From positions 25,862,851 to 25,926,850 of the forward strand of contig CM051029.1 of assembly GCA_027627225.1 (NCBI GenBank): DNA of 64,000 nucleotides, read 5' to 3'. The notes beneath the pieces are model-generated. The model was given only the letters and a program-made list of their open reading frames with translations, did not search any database and was not told the origin of the DNA. Every line of letters begins with the position of its first letter. Position 1 is the stretch's first letter. This document shows positions 10,827-22,401 of the stretch, piece by piece. Position numbers and translations under genes: made by a program. This stretch comes from Congeria kusceri (lineage: Eukaryota > Mollusca > Bivalvia > Myida > Dreissenidae).

Positions 10827-13402
10827 CGCCCCCTTAGTGCAAAAAGGTGCCAACTGACATTTTTACCAAAATTGACTTGTTTACATATTTTGATACAATT
10901 ATATAAGATCTTTATTCTGCCCAAAAATCAAAATTGAATATTGATTTTTTTGTACCAAACTTTAACAAAGCAAAAAGGTACCAAGTGATAAACCATAATT
11001 ATCTTAGTGGAAAAAGGGTACCATTTAACATACGGCTCCTTTTTGCATCAACTGTTTTTGTTTATTCTTTGTACTGATGATACAGAACTTTGAAGCAAAT
11101 GGCACCTTTTGCGCTCATTAGCGTAACACTTGAATGAATCATAATATAAGAAAAGTTTTATATGGTATCTTTGAACTCATCATAGGCGGTGAATACACAT
11201 CCCAGCTGCTTATCGGACTGCTTACCGGACTGATAACAAGGTAACTAACGCTTAGCATTAGAATATTGTTTGTTATCTTGTTCATAATGGGCCAATTAAC
11301 ACCATGTGTTTGTGTATTGATAAAACAGGGAGATATTGAATTCTTTCTAAGGATTTGGATTGTAGCATTCAATAGCAGGATAAACACACGGTGATGGTCA
11401 GTTAATATCTTATGAATATTTCAAATTATGGAGAAAAAATAAGCTGTAAGTATTGTTTTTTTTCTTATTTACAATAATTATTGGCATCATTAAAATGATT
11501 ATTGTATTCAAGAGAATTGACATGCAACATTTATTCGAATGTGACACTGATTGTGAAATTCAGTAGACATTACTGCAGACAAAATATTCAGTTACACTTA
11601 TGGTTGTGTGTTTAATTAAATTTGCCTTAAATAAAGGTATAATTTCAATTTTAATACATAATTAGACGATTACTAATTTTAAGTAAAATCAACTATGTAC
11701 ATGAATATAAATTATTCGTAAGATTTTACAGTGTTGCAAATACGTTATATTTTCCCATTTATTCATTTAATTGCAGGAAATAGAATGCTCTGTTGAAAGA
11801 TTAAACTGGCTGAGGCAATCAATTTAATGCTAACTCTTAACAACGAATCCACCACATAATTAAGTTAGAGCGAAACTACAAAGCATGATGTGATTGATAG
11901 TCATACAATGCATAAAGGGATTAATGAAGAACATGGGCGCGTCTCAAAAAAGTATCAACATATCTACGCATGCACTCAACATAAGGTACCATTGGACATG
12001 ACCGTGTAACACCAAACGAGGACATCACAGCACATGGGACAGGCTTACTTATTACTGAGGCTTTTTCTGCGCAAAGCACTGGAAATGTTTCTAATTCCGC
12101 ACTCACAGCAGCAGGCGCAACCAGAAAAAGGTGCATGAGTTGCAACATTAGACATTTAAGCAGTGTTAATGAATTAAACACAGGGCAAACGAAGGACCTC
12201 TGAATTCTCAACATGCCTATGGCCAGAAACACAGCTGTATTTTGTCATACCAATAAAAAAAAAAAAAAAAATAATTGTTCAAACCTGAAACAATCCATAA
12301 CTGGGTACCGAATTAATTGGCAGGAAGTAAAGAGGATCCAAGTATAAAAAGAATGTCCGAGATCTGTTTTTGTTAACCAAACATTTGACCCTGAGTAATT
12401 CATGGAAATTAACAGTTCAAACCCCTAGAAGATGAAAGCAGCAAAAATGCATCAAATGGCCAAGGAATTACTCTGACTTAAGCATGTGTTACCAATCCAA
12501 ATTGCCTATCTCGCCTAAAATATTCCTGAAGAGAACAAGAACTACTATGAATCATTGCCTGCCCACACAAAGCAAAATGATAATGTGCCGATGGAATCAG
12601 AAGACAAGGTTACTGATCTTAAGTGAACAGACGCACGGTTTCTGAAACAGTTATGAGCTGACAGGAAACCCATGAAATAGTTAAATAAGTAAAACTGAAA
12701 TGAAACATCATCAGAATGTCAAGTATACAGATTTAAAGAAGTGATTTTCTTGTGCATGGTCCTTGCAAGTCATGCTAGTTGTCTAGGGATGACCTTGTGT
12801 TGATTAAAAAATATGTGCATGATCATATGTGTTGTTTCTTGTATAAACAGTAATATGTATACAAAACAATGAGACAAAATTTGCGATGTTATTAAATGTG
12901 ACAATGTATACTGTGTAGTTTTGAAGATGTATACAGAGTAAAAAATTGCAAATTATCAAATGGCACTTTTTGCTGTAGGTAAGAAATAATTTTATTGTGC
13001 AGAAGGGTACCAAATGACAAATGGTACCTTTTGCATTAATCAACGTACAAAAATTGTGAGGGTAATATGTCATATGGTAACTTTTTCCAGTGAAATAGTT
13101 ATAATTTGTTGAAAAATGGTGAGGGTAATAAGATGCCATATGCCAAATGGTACCTTTTTTCCACTGATCGTTTTATAATCTCTTGAGCGCTAAAAAAGTA
13201 CCATAAAACAAAATTATTTAAATAATACCTAATTAATGAAGTTATTTAGTACATACTTCATTCAGAAGCTTACTTGCATTCATTCAACCAATATATAACG
13301 TTTTACTATTATAGCTTTTGTTTCAGCATAATGAAACAATAAAATGTGATTTTCTCGAAAACATAAAAAAGTCATATGGCACCTTCTTGCACTAAGGGGG
13401 CG
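10827..13402. mobile_element. 2.6-kb DNA-transposon-like element with terminal inverted repeats
   Basis: The left end (CGCCCCCTTAGTGCAAAAAG at 10827) matches the reverse complement of the right end (13370-13402, ...TGCACTAAGGGGGCG) over about 32 bases with few differences. Inside both ends, degenerate subterminal motifs of GGTACC/GGCACC plus TTTGC occur in both orientations. AAAT flanks both sides, a possible short target duplication. No intact transposase is seen. A minus-strand stretch near 12100 weakly recalls the A-E-R-x-F-S-x-L-R-R region of hAT enzymes but is frameshifted, and the ends do not look like hAT ends. It lies in the intron before the last cysteine module of the + copy. Confidence 0.7.
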
Positions 13403-13571
13403 AAATTATTGAAATTCCATTTGATGCTCTTCATGTTGACATAACTTTGTTAAATTGACTACTACTTAAATCGTCGATAGTTATACAGATTAGATGGTTA
13501 AGACAAAGCAATGTTATTTATTACAAATAAATGTTGAAAAAGATGTTTTATTAATAGTTTTATTTTTTCAG

Positions 13572-13692
13572 GCTGGTTTCTGTTACATAGCTGGTGTTTG
13601 CTATGCCGACTCAGCTGTTAACCCGACGGATGCATGTAGGTAATGTAACGTGTCCGTGGATACTGCTTCATTGCAGCGCAACACTAACGATT
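13572..13692 (+). pseudogene. Cysteine module 5 exon with TAA stop and lost donor
   Basis: It follows TTTTTTCAG. Reads A-G-F-C-Y-I-A-G-V-C-Y-A-D-S-A-V-N-P-T-D-A-C-R, TAA at 13641-13643, C-N-V-S-V-D-T, then Q-R-N-T-N. The paralogue (55833-55956) has C-R-F-C-D-V at the same place and a GTATGA donor; no GT is present at the expected point here. Confidence 0.8.
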
Positions 13693-13980
13693 TAATAAAC
13701 ACAACTTAAGATAATTGAACAAACAACTATTGAGTTGCTTGGTTTCAGGTAAAACCATTTGTTACTGTTGGAAGTGTAACACTAGCAAATACGCAACATG
13801 TACTAGTGTTATGAAACACGGACAAGAAGGAACGCTACTGCAGTAAGAGCTGGGGCTTTTACATTTCATGATTTTAGAATACTTGATATAACTGTATACA
13901 ATATAATGCAAAATAATAAAACAACTACTGTACAATAACTTTTTTTGCGGTTTTTCATTAAATGTATGAACTCGCTTCAG

Positions 13981-14131
13981 CCTGTCAAGTTCAAGAAGAC
14001 GAAAAGGATGACCACTCCGTCGTCATTGCAATATAGACTGCGCTCGGAGCCGGAGCTGGTGTAGCACTAGCTATCTCAATCGGGTGCTACATTTACAAGA
14101 CCATGCACGCCTCTAAAGTCATCGCTGCCAG
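13981..14131 (+). pseudogene. Transmembrane exon with TAG stop
   Basis: Bounded by CGCTTCAG and GTATGC. In the frame of the paralogue it reads C-Q-V-Q-E-D-E-K-D-D-H-S-V-V-I-A-I, TAG at 14034-14036, then a Gly/Ala/Val-rich hydrophobic run and Y-I-Y-K. The helix is therefore cut by a stop near its start. Confidence 0.8.
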
Positions 14132-14514
14132 GTATGCGTTACACGTATTATATCACTGTATTCAACTCTTAAGTCGAATTGCGAATGTTGGAAAAGTTAC
14201 CGAACCGAAGCGAATGTTCATAGAATCGCAATAATCCTTATTAAAGTGAAAACTCGTACTGTATTTGGATTTTGGTCTATGCTTTAACTTTCACAGTTAT
14301 CGTAAAATAGTAATATACCTTAACAGAATAATATATGCATCAAGTGTGTTGCTTAACTTGCGTTCTTATTAACAGCCTGTTCGACATTAAATGACATTTG
14401 CTGGCAAACTGGTTTATGCAAACACTCATTGAATAAATGAACCTAATTCAATATCATCACAAAATTACAATTGTTCCAACAGGTTCCAATACCACTTGTA
14501 TTCTAACTTACATG

Positions 14515-14676
14515 ACCACTGGGACGCTGTTCGATGCCCCCAGGAACAAACACTTCAATTTCCGCGTGGAGCCGACGCAGACGAGCCCAGTGGAGAAAAT
14601 GGCCCTGTCGAACAACGACATCCCGACCACCAGCTTCGACCCCCCAGAATGTCAGGGTCCCGGACAATATTTATAA
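14515..14676 (+). pseudogene. C-terminal cytoplasmic exon remnant
   Basis: The frame reads T-T-G-T-L-F-D-A-P-R-N-K-H-F-N-F-R-V-E-P and ends P-G-Q-Y-L-stop at 14676, matching A-T-G-S-L-F-E-G-P-K-N of the minus copy. The nearest acceptor (AACAG at 14478-14482) gives a different frame, and no AG precedes 14515 where one is expected. Confidence 0.75.
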
Positions 14677-15660
14677 TTAAATTGACGTGCAGTTCGCCTC
14701 GCAGTGAATGCATACCCTCGGCGATACCACTGCAACCAGGAAAATATTCGGTTTTGGTGAATTTTCTGTTTATGGTGTGAATTGCATTGAATCGTGTGGA
14801 TGTATTAATTTTACCATCATTTCTTTTACCACTGCATATGTTTGTTGTGTATTTTCCTATTGCATGTCTTTTTAAAAATGAATTATACAAAATTACCTAC
14901 CATAATTGCTTATTTTGTCATCTACACAATAGTTGAAACCTTTAAACTAGAAACTTATAAAAAGGTAGATTTAAGAATATTTCAGTCTTTTAAGCTAGGA
15001 AAGACAATGTCACGGTTATGTTTTTTTCAATAGTTAGCCTCAAGTTTAGTTTTCTGTTTATTAATACGTTGCAATTGTAGCTTTTATTAACTATAATTTA
15101 ATACAAACTCATTCGGTTTAGTTTTTCTTTCGTCGAGTAGTTTCGACTAATTATTCATAACAACTTGTTATTTTTACGGAAGAAATATTCTGCTTGTTTT
15201 AAAGTAAACACATCCAAACAGCACACATTTTTTTTATTCAAATTGCTTCAAGACAATATCGCGCTTACATTTGCTTTCTCAGACCTGAGGTTATTGCAAC
15301 ATTTTGTGGAATAATGTTTAATTAAACGGTTATTTCATTTGTTTTCAGATACAATGAAAATTAATTTTCAAAACTAATCAGACAAGTTTCGATCATTCCA
15401 GCTGAAAAGGATTTATTAAACATTTGAAAAAAATGTGCTAAATATATATTGGTCATTACTTTTTTTTACAAAGTGCGATGACAATATCGATATCCAATGT
15501 GAGAGAAAACTTTCTTAAATTCAATTATTAATGAAGGAAATATTTACTTTTAATCATTGTAACGGACTGTGATTTTGAGATGAAAATATTTTGGTATACA
15601 AATACTAGAATAAGAATAATGAAACCAAAGAAACATCAAGAGAGAAACACTTTGTTAACA
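14677..15660. other. Gene-free stretch after the + copy
   Basis: AT-rich sequence with no exon-like segment, repeat array or RNA gene that I can recognise. It would include the 3' untranslated region of the ancestral gene. Confidence 0.4.
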
Positions 15661-15664
15661 TCCC

Positions 15665-15815
15665 GTGGGTGGTCCTTTTAAGGCAAGTGACACATTTCCA
15701 ATACAACACAGTACAATATGCATAAGACAACACAAAACATAAAATCATTAAAACTGGGATGCTGCATTGGAACGATCAATGGAAGACATTGGGGGTTTAA
15801 AGAACACCATAATTT
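15665..15815 (-). repeat. Interspersed repeat R1, reverse copy
   Basis: The reverse complement carries TTTAAACCCCCAATGTCTTC and CATTGATCGTTCCAA, then the TTTTATGTTTTGTGT and GTCACTTGCC blocks in the same order as the copy at 975. Confidence 0.6.
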
Positions 15816-15857
15816 AATGTATTGCTTTAAAGAAATTAACCCACATAATTTATTTTT

Positions 15858-16040
15858 CACAGGCTAATCCGGGACGGCACTTTCCCCTTGTATGGTATTT
15901 TCTGTTTCAATGAAGTCTCTTCTAAACATAAATCCACTGTAGGCGGAAAGTGCCGTCCTGGATTAGCCTGTGAGGACTGCACAGGCTAATCCAGGACGAC
16001 ACTTTACGCACATGCATTAAGTCCGGTTTTCCCACGACAT
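15858..16040. repeat. Foldback repeat (AGGCTAATCC family)
   Basis: CACAGGCTAATCCGGGACGG at 15858 is matched in reverse near 15943-15972 (CCGTCCTGGATTAGCCTGTG) and again directly at 15979-15998. A tail of ACTTTACGCACATGCATTAAG follows. The inverted arms flank a loop of about 65 bases. It recalls an abundant dispersed repeat of bivalve genomes (from memory). Confidence 0.65.
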
Positions 16041-16790
16041 GCCTCATATATTGGTATTGAGTCCGTTGTATGGAACCAAAGACGCTTGTATGCCGTTTGG
16101 CAAACGAACCCCAAGACAAAACTTCTGTCTCCTCTGTATTCGTGTGTATGAATTGTGGATATTTATTAATAAAGACTGACACAACCTTTGTTACTCTTTC
16201 ATATCACCATTCTATCTTTTATTGTGTATAAGAACGATAATAATGACATATGAATTCAAACAATCAATTTTATATGGATTATTTACATTATTTAAGTCAA
16301 AGACAATTACCTTTGAAATGGGACTAAGTCATAAAGCTCAGTATGCGTATTGATTTAAACTTAGAGAGTATTTTTGTAATAAGCAAACCATTTAATGAAA
16401 ATAATTTAGATTCAACGACTGTTCTTATTGAAAAAAAAATCGGATTCGTTGTGCCAACAAAGTATATAGGGTTGGATGTGGTTAATAAACTATATCTTTA
16501 GCAAAGTTTAACATTTAATGTGCTTGAAATGTCTTACAGTACATATTTATTAACATAAAGCGTGTATTTATATACGAGAAAAAAAATGTATTGTATTAAA
16601 TCGTACATTTTCTTTACTTTATTATTTTCTTTTATTGCTTAATCCATTTTTAATAATTAAGGAAGGTAAAGTAAAAATAAAATGTCAAAACCTGTTGTAA
16701 ACACATTGTAATAATAACGCTCAGTATGTAATTGCATAACCTGGAACTAATCTGAAACGTGATGAAGTTTTGTTATGATAAGCCCACCAA

Positions 16791-16805
16791 CTGCCCCCCC
16801 CCCCC
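16791..16805. repeat. Poly-C tract
   Basis: A run of about 13 C bases in AT-rich DNA. Confidence 0.85.
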
Positions 16806-17059
16806 AGCCTTTACGATTATACCATGTACATGTATTGATATTGCATGTAAGGTTGAGTCTAAATTTTAAAAAAATCTGAAAAGTAAATATTTTAAGTTCA
16901 CGAGGCTTGCTGGTGTTAAATACTAAAAAGTCGAACAAGTGATCACGTCATGTTGTTATAGTCCTGCGCCATTTGTTGGCCCATGCTGTTGTTAAACAAT
17001 ACAAAATCGTAAACGTGATGACGGCTTGTTCTTAATATCCCCGCCCTATGTGTGGCTCC

Positions 17060-17209
17060 TTATACGGCATTGGTGCTGGCCTTCTTCGTAGTGGAGGACT
17101 TCTCGGAACGTCTTTGGTTCAGACACTTGGTAAGCACGCTGAAGGCGTGGTCTTTCTGCTCGGCGGTCATGTCATTTCCGGCGGTCAAGTTGATTAGCAA
17201 GTACTCCAG
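17060..17209 (-). CDS. Gene A exon 4 (C-terminus)
   Basis: Acceptor CTTTTCAG, stop TAA at 17060-17062. Reads L-E-Y-L-L-I-N-L-T-A-G-N-D-M-T-A-E-Q, a helix-like A-F-S-V-L-T-K-C-L, then a tail rich in K, S and T. N-L-T is a possible N-glycosylation site. Confidence 0.85.
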   Translation of the reverse strand: MEYLLINLTAGNDMTAEQKDHAFSVLTKCLNQRRSEKSSTTKKASTNAV

Positions 17210-20200
17210 CTGAAAAGCGATTGCTTGGGATTTAAAGTGTACATTGATGGGAAAATGGGAAAATTAAACGTGAACAATTAACATCCGATTACCTAAAAAC
17301 ACGCAAAAAACTACAAACAAAAACAACAATAATACCAAAAAAAACAACAGTATGTACATGTATACAACTTACAATTATGGTATAACGCTCTGTCTTATTT
17401 TAGGATTTCCAAATACATGCAATATTAGGTAAATATACGCGTAAACAACATATGGCTATGTTTGTTTTCTGAAATAAGAATTGCAAAGAGTATACATTTT
17501 GTGCTGAACAATGTTTGAAGTTTGTTTTATTATATTAAAACAGTAAAATCGTCTTTTGTGAAAATATATTACTATAGCGAAACATTATATCAATATCAGT
17601 ACAAAAAAGAGCTATTTAACCAAGAATACCAAGAATTGCTTATAAATGTAAGCAAAATCAATAGTTCTGTGCAAAACTATAACTCAGATACAAATAACAA
17701 GGGGTAAATGTAGCGTTGCGCTAGACCACCACTCTGAAATTGTTTTGGATATAGAAACAATATAAAATATTAAAATGAACAGTAATACCTTGATGAGCTC
17801 GCACCTGGGTATAACCCAGACGTGCTGCGAGAGACCGTCGACCATGTGGTCGATCTCAATGCCTCTGTATCCGTTAACATCCGGGAATACGTTGGGCTTC
17901 CCATTGTGGCCCATACCCTGAAATATTGAAAGTTAAAAACATTAATACATGTACGAATTAAACCAATTTACTATTTATTCGCAATGCTTCCATTATGCTT
18001 CACTTTGTGATGTGATATGAATTGATATGGTATTGATTGGAACAATAGTATCCGTTAACATCCGGGGAAACCTTGGAAAATCTGTGTGATCCCTGTCTAT
18101 TTATAATAGGTAATGCTATTGAAGGAATATTATCGGTTCTCTTTGGGGAAACTATTGGAGTTCGCATTGTGTTCCACGCCTGAAATATCCAGGAACGCGT
18201 GTTTACATTCAATGAATACAATTAATCTCCTTGTTGATTAAGGAAAGCATTTGGCATTGTGTCCGATGACCTCCAATATCGAGGGAAAATTTTGTTTTCA
18301 AAAGAATGGAACAAACAAACAAAACCCTGGTAGCCGTTAACATTCGGGAAACCATTGGACTTCTCATTGTGTCGTATTCCTTGAAAAAGCCCGAACCATT
18401 TGCTTATTGATATTCAATAAAGACAATTAATGGCCCAGTAATTTTTCTTAGTCGGAAACACATTGTGTCATATGCTACAAAATATCCAGAAAATAATGCA
18501 AATTGATAGAAAAGGAAGGATAACAATATCCTGCTGAACGATGGCAACTGGTTAAACATTGGTATTCTGGTGTTTTAAATGTCATAAAACATTTAGAACA
18601 CTTACATCAAAAACTTTAAACTATATAATTATTTATTTATTTACTAATATTATAAAACAATCGCTTTACTCATTTTATATGTAGATGATGGCAATAATAC
18701 GGAATTTGGGGATATTCAAATATTTGGCAAACGCAAGCACACACGTGTCAGAATTAATGTTAATATATGACACAATGTAGGACAGCAGCGTACAATGTAG
18801 GACAGTTTTGCATCGTTGCGAAACTACAAGAGGAGATCACTGCGGGCGAGTCAGATACAACAAAACCGGGGAGACAAGTGTGGGAATGTGATTTCTTAAA
18901 TGTACATTAAAACCTCCATGCATCTCTTTTGCTACGTTCATCTACATTTGACCGTGTAATGTATCTATCTCGCTGATGCTCATTTAACAACACGTCGGTA
19001 TGTGGCGTTTTGTACGCTTTACTTGCCTCATATGTTAGCCTACCTGACAGAATAACTACTTCGTTTTACACAACTGGATTAATCCAGCATTTACGTCCTC
19101 AATGTCATGTGTAATTGTTATCATTTATAAATGCACGATGATTACTTTAGATATGTTCAGTATTATATACACATATTATTGACACATGAATTGTCATTAC
19201 TAAGAAAACTACTACACATGAAATGATTAACCAAGCGTATGCATGACTTATAATTAAATTGGAAAAATGACTTCATATAGCTCATATGATTCTCAGAAAA
19301 ATGACTACACATTTTCTTGTAAGTCTGACCTGCCTGGAGGAAATGACAAATATCATTTTGCAACATGACAACTACTGACCAATGGAAAGGCGAGAAAGTA
19401 GAAAAGGTGGCAAGGCTTCGTGTTGTTAGTCATCTGAGTAACAAATTTAACCAGAACACAATAGTCACATCAATTTATAATTGTCATATTCAGCAAAAGG
19501 AGTCAGAATCAACCAGATAAAACTGCGCTCAGTATCTTCACATTGATTGTTTTCAAGGCTACAACAACAACGACAACAACAACAAAAAGAACTCCAAACG
19601 GAAATACCGATGATTTAGGGCAAAACTACAATACATTAAATTTACATACTTTGGCACTGAAATATCAATTAACATTATATTTGGTGTTAATTAATGTTCC
19701 ATGTCCAAAGTTTCAACACAAAGCTCAAACTTTGGGAATACCGGGGATTCATTGCAAGAAATACCTTATATATATCTGAAAAATATGTTAACACTTAACA
19801 ATAAAATTACTTTATATTAGATTCCAGTAAAAAATATACCTCGATAAATATGAACCATATTTTGGGTTTAAATCTTTTGATACTGAACCATCGAACCACG
19901 TTCTGTTGGATGTCAGTGCAAAATATACCACATAAATATAAAACATGTACAGATATCTATTAAATATGAAATCTGTATCTGGTTACAATCTGTTGAACCA
20001 TCGAATTGTACATTTTATGTTAACCAAAACGTACATGTCCAACGTTTCAAAACAAATACACAAACATGGCCAAAATATGTCATATTGAGTTATATTGAAT
20101 GTATGCCTGGTTAACATATATATATAACACCTTTTAATTAAGTTCTATTATATGTTTATAAATACGTACATGTCCGACGTTTGTGATATACTTGATGAGA

Positions 20201-21539
20201 GTTTTTATATCGGAGTTGTTCGTGTTCCCATCCAGCGTCCATTCCGGGTCTAGTTTGCCAGAGCTTATGGCAACACGGATTTTGTAGGTGTCCTTCCCAC
20301 CTGAGGCTGAAATTAACGTGTAATTATGTTTTATTTATTTGTAAAACGTTTGGAGTAAAAGCATGCTGAAAATGCTTCCTAACGGAAAATGAATTGTTCG
20401 ATTCTATGACACCACGGTTATGTGTACATGAATGTCCATCCCCGAAAAGCTTGATTTTTATTTATTGTTCTGTTGTTTTTTTCCGACACATTTCAGACAC
20501 ACACATGTAACTTAAATGGCATAAAATGTAATTATATAAGCATCTACATGTATATAGAGGTCATTAATTATCAGCATACAAGAACAAATAAACTAAAACA
20601 TACACTTTAAATAAAATATATTGGTTCATAATATAGTCATATCCTAACTGAATGCCATATATTTGACAAATGAATGATCATTATTGTAAACGTCCAAAAT
20701 ATTAAAGTTGTATTTTATAGCTCGTATTCAATTGCCACATCATTATTATTGTGTAGTGTGTAACGATAGCGTTAAAGAGAGGTATCGACGGTAGATCGAC
20801 AATAAACTATGCAAACATAAAGTTCATTTACAGACAATTAATATTAAAGCTTTGATAAATTGTTAAATGCAATGTATTATGTCTATAAACGGTTGACACA
20901 TATAAATAATTTAAATATATAAACAGTTGTCACGGAGACAACTTCGCGGGCGCGGGAAAATTAGAAGTAAGTAGTAGTAAAATCGATATTAATGAAATTT
21001 ACATGAAATACCGTTAGCTAATCGTCGGCTGAGAACAACGTTGTTCTAACGGTACATGTTACTGTTTTGAGAAAATAGAGTTTGAAGTTTTGGGTGCTTA
21101 TAAAAGTTTTGTTTATAAACCTTTACATAGAACACATAAAACAGTCTTAATATAAGAATAACGCGCTTAATGGAGTAAGCACATTGTAGAACTGCTCATA
21201 AATGATTTTGTATTTTTTCAACAATGATATAAGTTAAACCATATGAAAGAGCTTGAAAAGACAAATCCTGTGTTATAAATATCTCCGTTTGACCCCCAAA
21301 ATCAAGTTAGAACATTGTGGTTCTTAGCCGACGTAATGGCGACAACTAACAATTGAAAGACGAAATGGAGGATCTTACGAACAACAAAGATAAACGAATT
21401 TCGAAGTTAAGACTGAAATTATGAAGGCTATGAGAAAATAAAACATATGATATTTACCTCCGTGGGTATGTGCTGTAGGCCCGGCCAGTATTCCAGTGAT
21501 AGCCAAAATCAAGCAACCGATTATTCGAAGGTCCGCCAT
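17060..21539 (-). CDS. Gene A: secreted 165-aa DPEW-motif protein (4 exons)
   Basis: Exons on the minus strand: 21539-21458, 20306-20170, 17917-17789, 17209-17060. All junctions are GT-AG and phases agree (1, 0, 0); the sum is 498 nt, 165 codons plus TAA. The start is the first ATG of a signal peptide (M-A-D-L-R-I-I-G-C-L-I-L-A-I-T-G) with likely cleavage near residue 20-23. Exon 2 carries Y-K-I-R-V-A-I-S-S-G-K-L-D-P-E-W; exon 3 carries D-V-N-G-Y-R-G-I-E-I; exon 4 ends in a basic, Ser/Thr-rich tail. The first two motifs align with gene B, so the two are paralogues. Function is unknown; by comparison with B a secreted matrix role is possible. A distant AATAAA (reverse of 16618-16623) could be the poly(A) signal. 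Confidence 0.85.
17789..17917 (-). CDS. Gene A exon 3 (NGYRGIEI)
   Basis: Acceptor ATATTTCAG, donor GTATTA, 43 codons. Reads G-M-G-H-N-G-K-P-N-V-F-P-D-V-N-G-Y-R-G-I, later V-W-V-I-P-R-C-E-L-I-K. Its 5' edge with the acceptor is echoed several times in the preceding intron. Confidence 0.85.
18049..18490 (-). repeat. Degenerate echoes of gene A exon 3 edge
   Basis: At least five partial, decayed copies of the exon 3 start plus its acceptor (original at about 17866-17932) lie upstream in the same intron: 18049-18110, 18147-18190, 18246-18282, 18328-18388 and 18452-18490. Shared blocks are CCGTTAACATCCGGG, GGGAAAC, CATTGTG and CTGAAATAT. One translates to S-P-D-V-N-G-Y-Y. None has an intact exon. 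Confidence 0.75.
19560..19590. repeat. ACA/ACG-rich microsatellite
   Basis: A short CAACAACAACGAC run inside intron 1 of gene A's neighbourhood. Confidence 0.7.
20170..20306 (-). CDS. Gene A exon 2 (SSGKLDPEW)
   Basis: Acceptor ATTTCAG, donor GTACGT. The open frame is a beta-strand-like Y-K-I-R-V-A-I followed by S-S-G-K-L-D-P-E-W-T-L and N-N-S-D-I-K-T-L-I-K-Y. Counterpart of gene B exon 2. Confidence 0.85.
21458..21539 (-). CDS. Gene A exon 1 (signal peptide)
   Basis: ATG at 21539; 27 codons plus one base before GTAAAT. Hydrophobic core C-L-I-L-A-I-T-G-I-L-A-G followed by P-T-A-H-T-H-G. Phase 1 end, the same as gene B exon 1. Confidence 0.85.
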
Positions 21540-22230
21540 TTTGTCTGCCAGGCTATATATGCAGAGCGCACCACCAAGCGAGGCTTCTTATGATGTGTAT
21601 ACAGTAAACGGCCGGCAAAAATAACAACAATTAACAAGGTAATTTAATGAGATGTCCTTAACAGTCGTCTTTGTCAGCGAAGGATGATTAATGCGCGCGT
21701 CATTTTGCAGTATGAGTAGGCAAATTACGCCGTTATCACGGCTGCGTTTATTTGTGACGACAGTAAACGTCAAGGAGCTTGACAACTGTGAAAGCTGTGT
21801 AGGAAGTTAAACAGAAAACGATAGTCATTGTTAAATGTTACAAATAAAACAAAGATATTGTCAGAAAATCAATGCTTTCTTTTCCCACTGTTTATTATTA
21901 TTATTACTATTTCATTTAATATAGATACTAACATATCAGGCAAATGCTATTTTTCAGAATACACGCTCATTATTAAATGATCATGTCAAATGTGCAATAG
22001 TTTTTAGCCACTTTTATTTGCATTAAATAGATAGCAGCAGTTCTTTTAGTCGCAGTATTTAAATGGTGTACATATTGAACAAATGTGCACGGAGGGTTTA
22101 CAGGCATGTAAACAACTAGAATGTTGTCCATTTCGGTTGTATCATTATTTTATTATAACGTGGCTAAGTATTTTTATTTTACATTAATCCAACTAATATT
22201 CCTACGGCCATCAATAATTTATACACGATC

Positions 22231-22401
22231 GACTAAAACAAACAATCATACACACAAAACGTAAAAAAGAGCAAATGGGAGGTAAGCTAGATTTGAATAT
22301 TTTCTCTCCAGAAAGATATCGACCAAAACAAACAATCATACACACAAAATGTAAAAAAGAGCAAATGGGAGATTAGCTAGATTTTAATATTTTCTCTCCA
22401 T
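22231..22401. repeat. 90-bp tandem duplicate
   Basis: GACTAAAACAAACAATCATA...TTTTCTCTCCA at 22231 is repeated from 22321 with few substitutions, two copies. Confidence 0.85.

Larger units (their letters stand above)
225..14676 (+). pseudogene. VWDE-like multi-exon gene, decayed copy (5' end outside window)
   Basis: About 19 exon remnants run 5' to 3' in the order expected for a von Willebrand factor D and EGF domain protein: N-terminal region, vWD second half, basic linker, EGF-like exon, tail domain, cysteine modules, transmembrane exon, cytoplasmic tail. From about 6.7 kb onward each exon matches an exon of the intact minus-strand gene at 53.5-63.5 kb. Lesions seen: in-frame stops at 2326, 2788, 4653, 5789, 5879, 9003, 13641 and 14034; frame changes near 290, 3694, 3770 and 8040; lost splice sites near 9330, 13690 and 14515; two cysteine-module exons absent. 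The first half of the vWD domain (the DPH...TFDG part) was not found. A multi-copy assembly error is unlikely because lesions are spread over all parts. I infer an old pseudogene. Confidence 0.85.

Noticed and set aside
11921..12232. hAT transposase remnant inside the TIR element
   Set aside because: Only a short frameshifted resemblance to A-E-R-x-F-S-x-L-R-R, and the element's ends and flanks do not fit hAT; kept as a weak note only.
21551..21560. TATATA close to the gene A start as a TATA box
   Set aside because: It is only about 15-20 bases upstream of the ATG, so transcription would start at or after the start codon.
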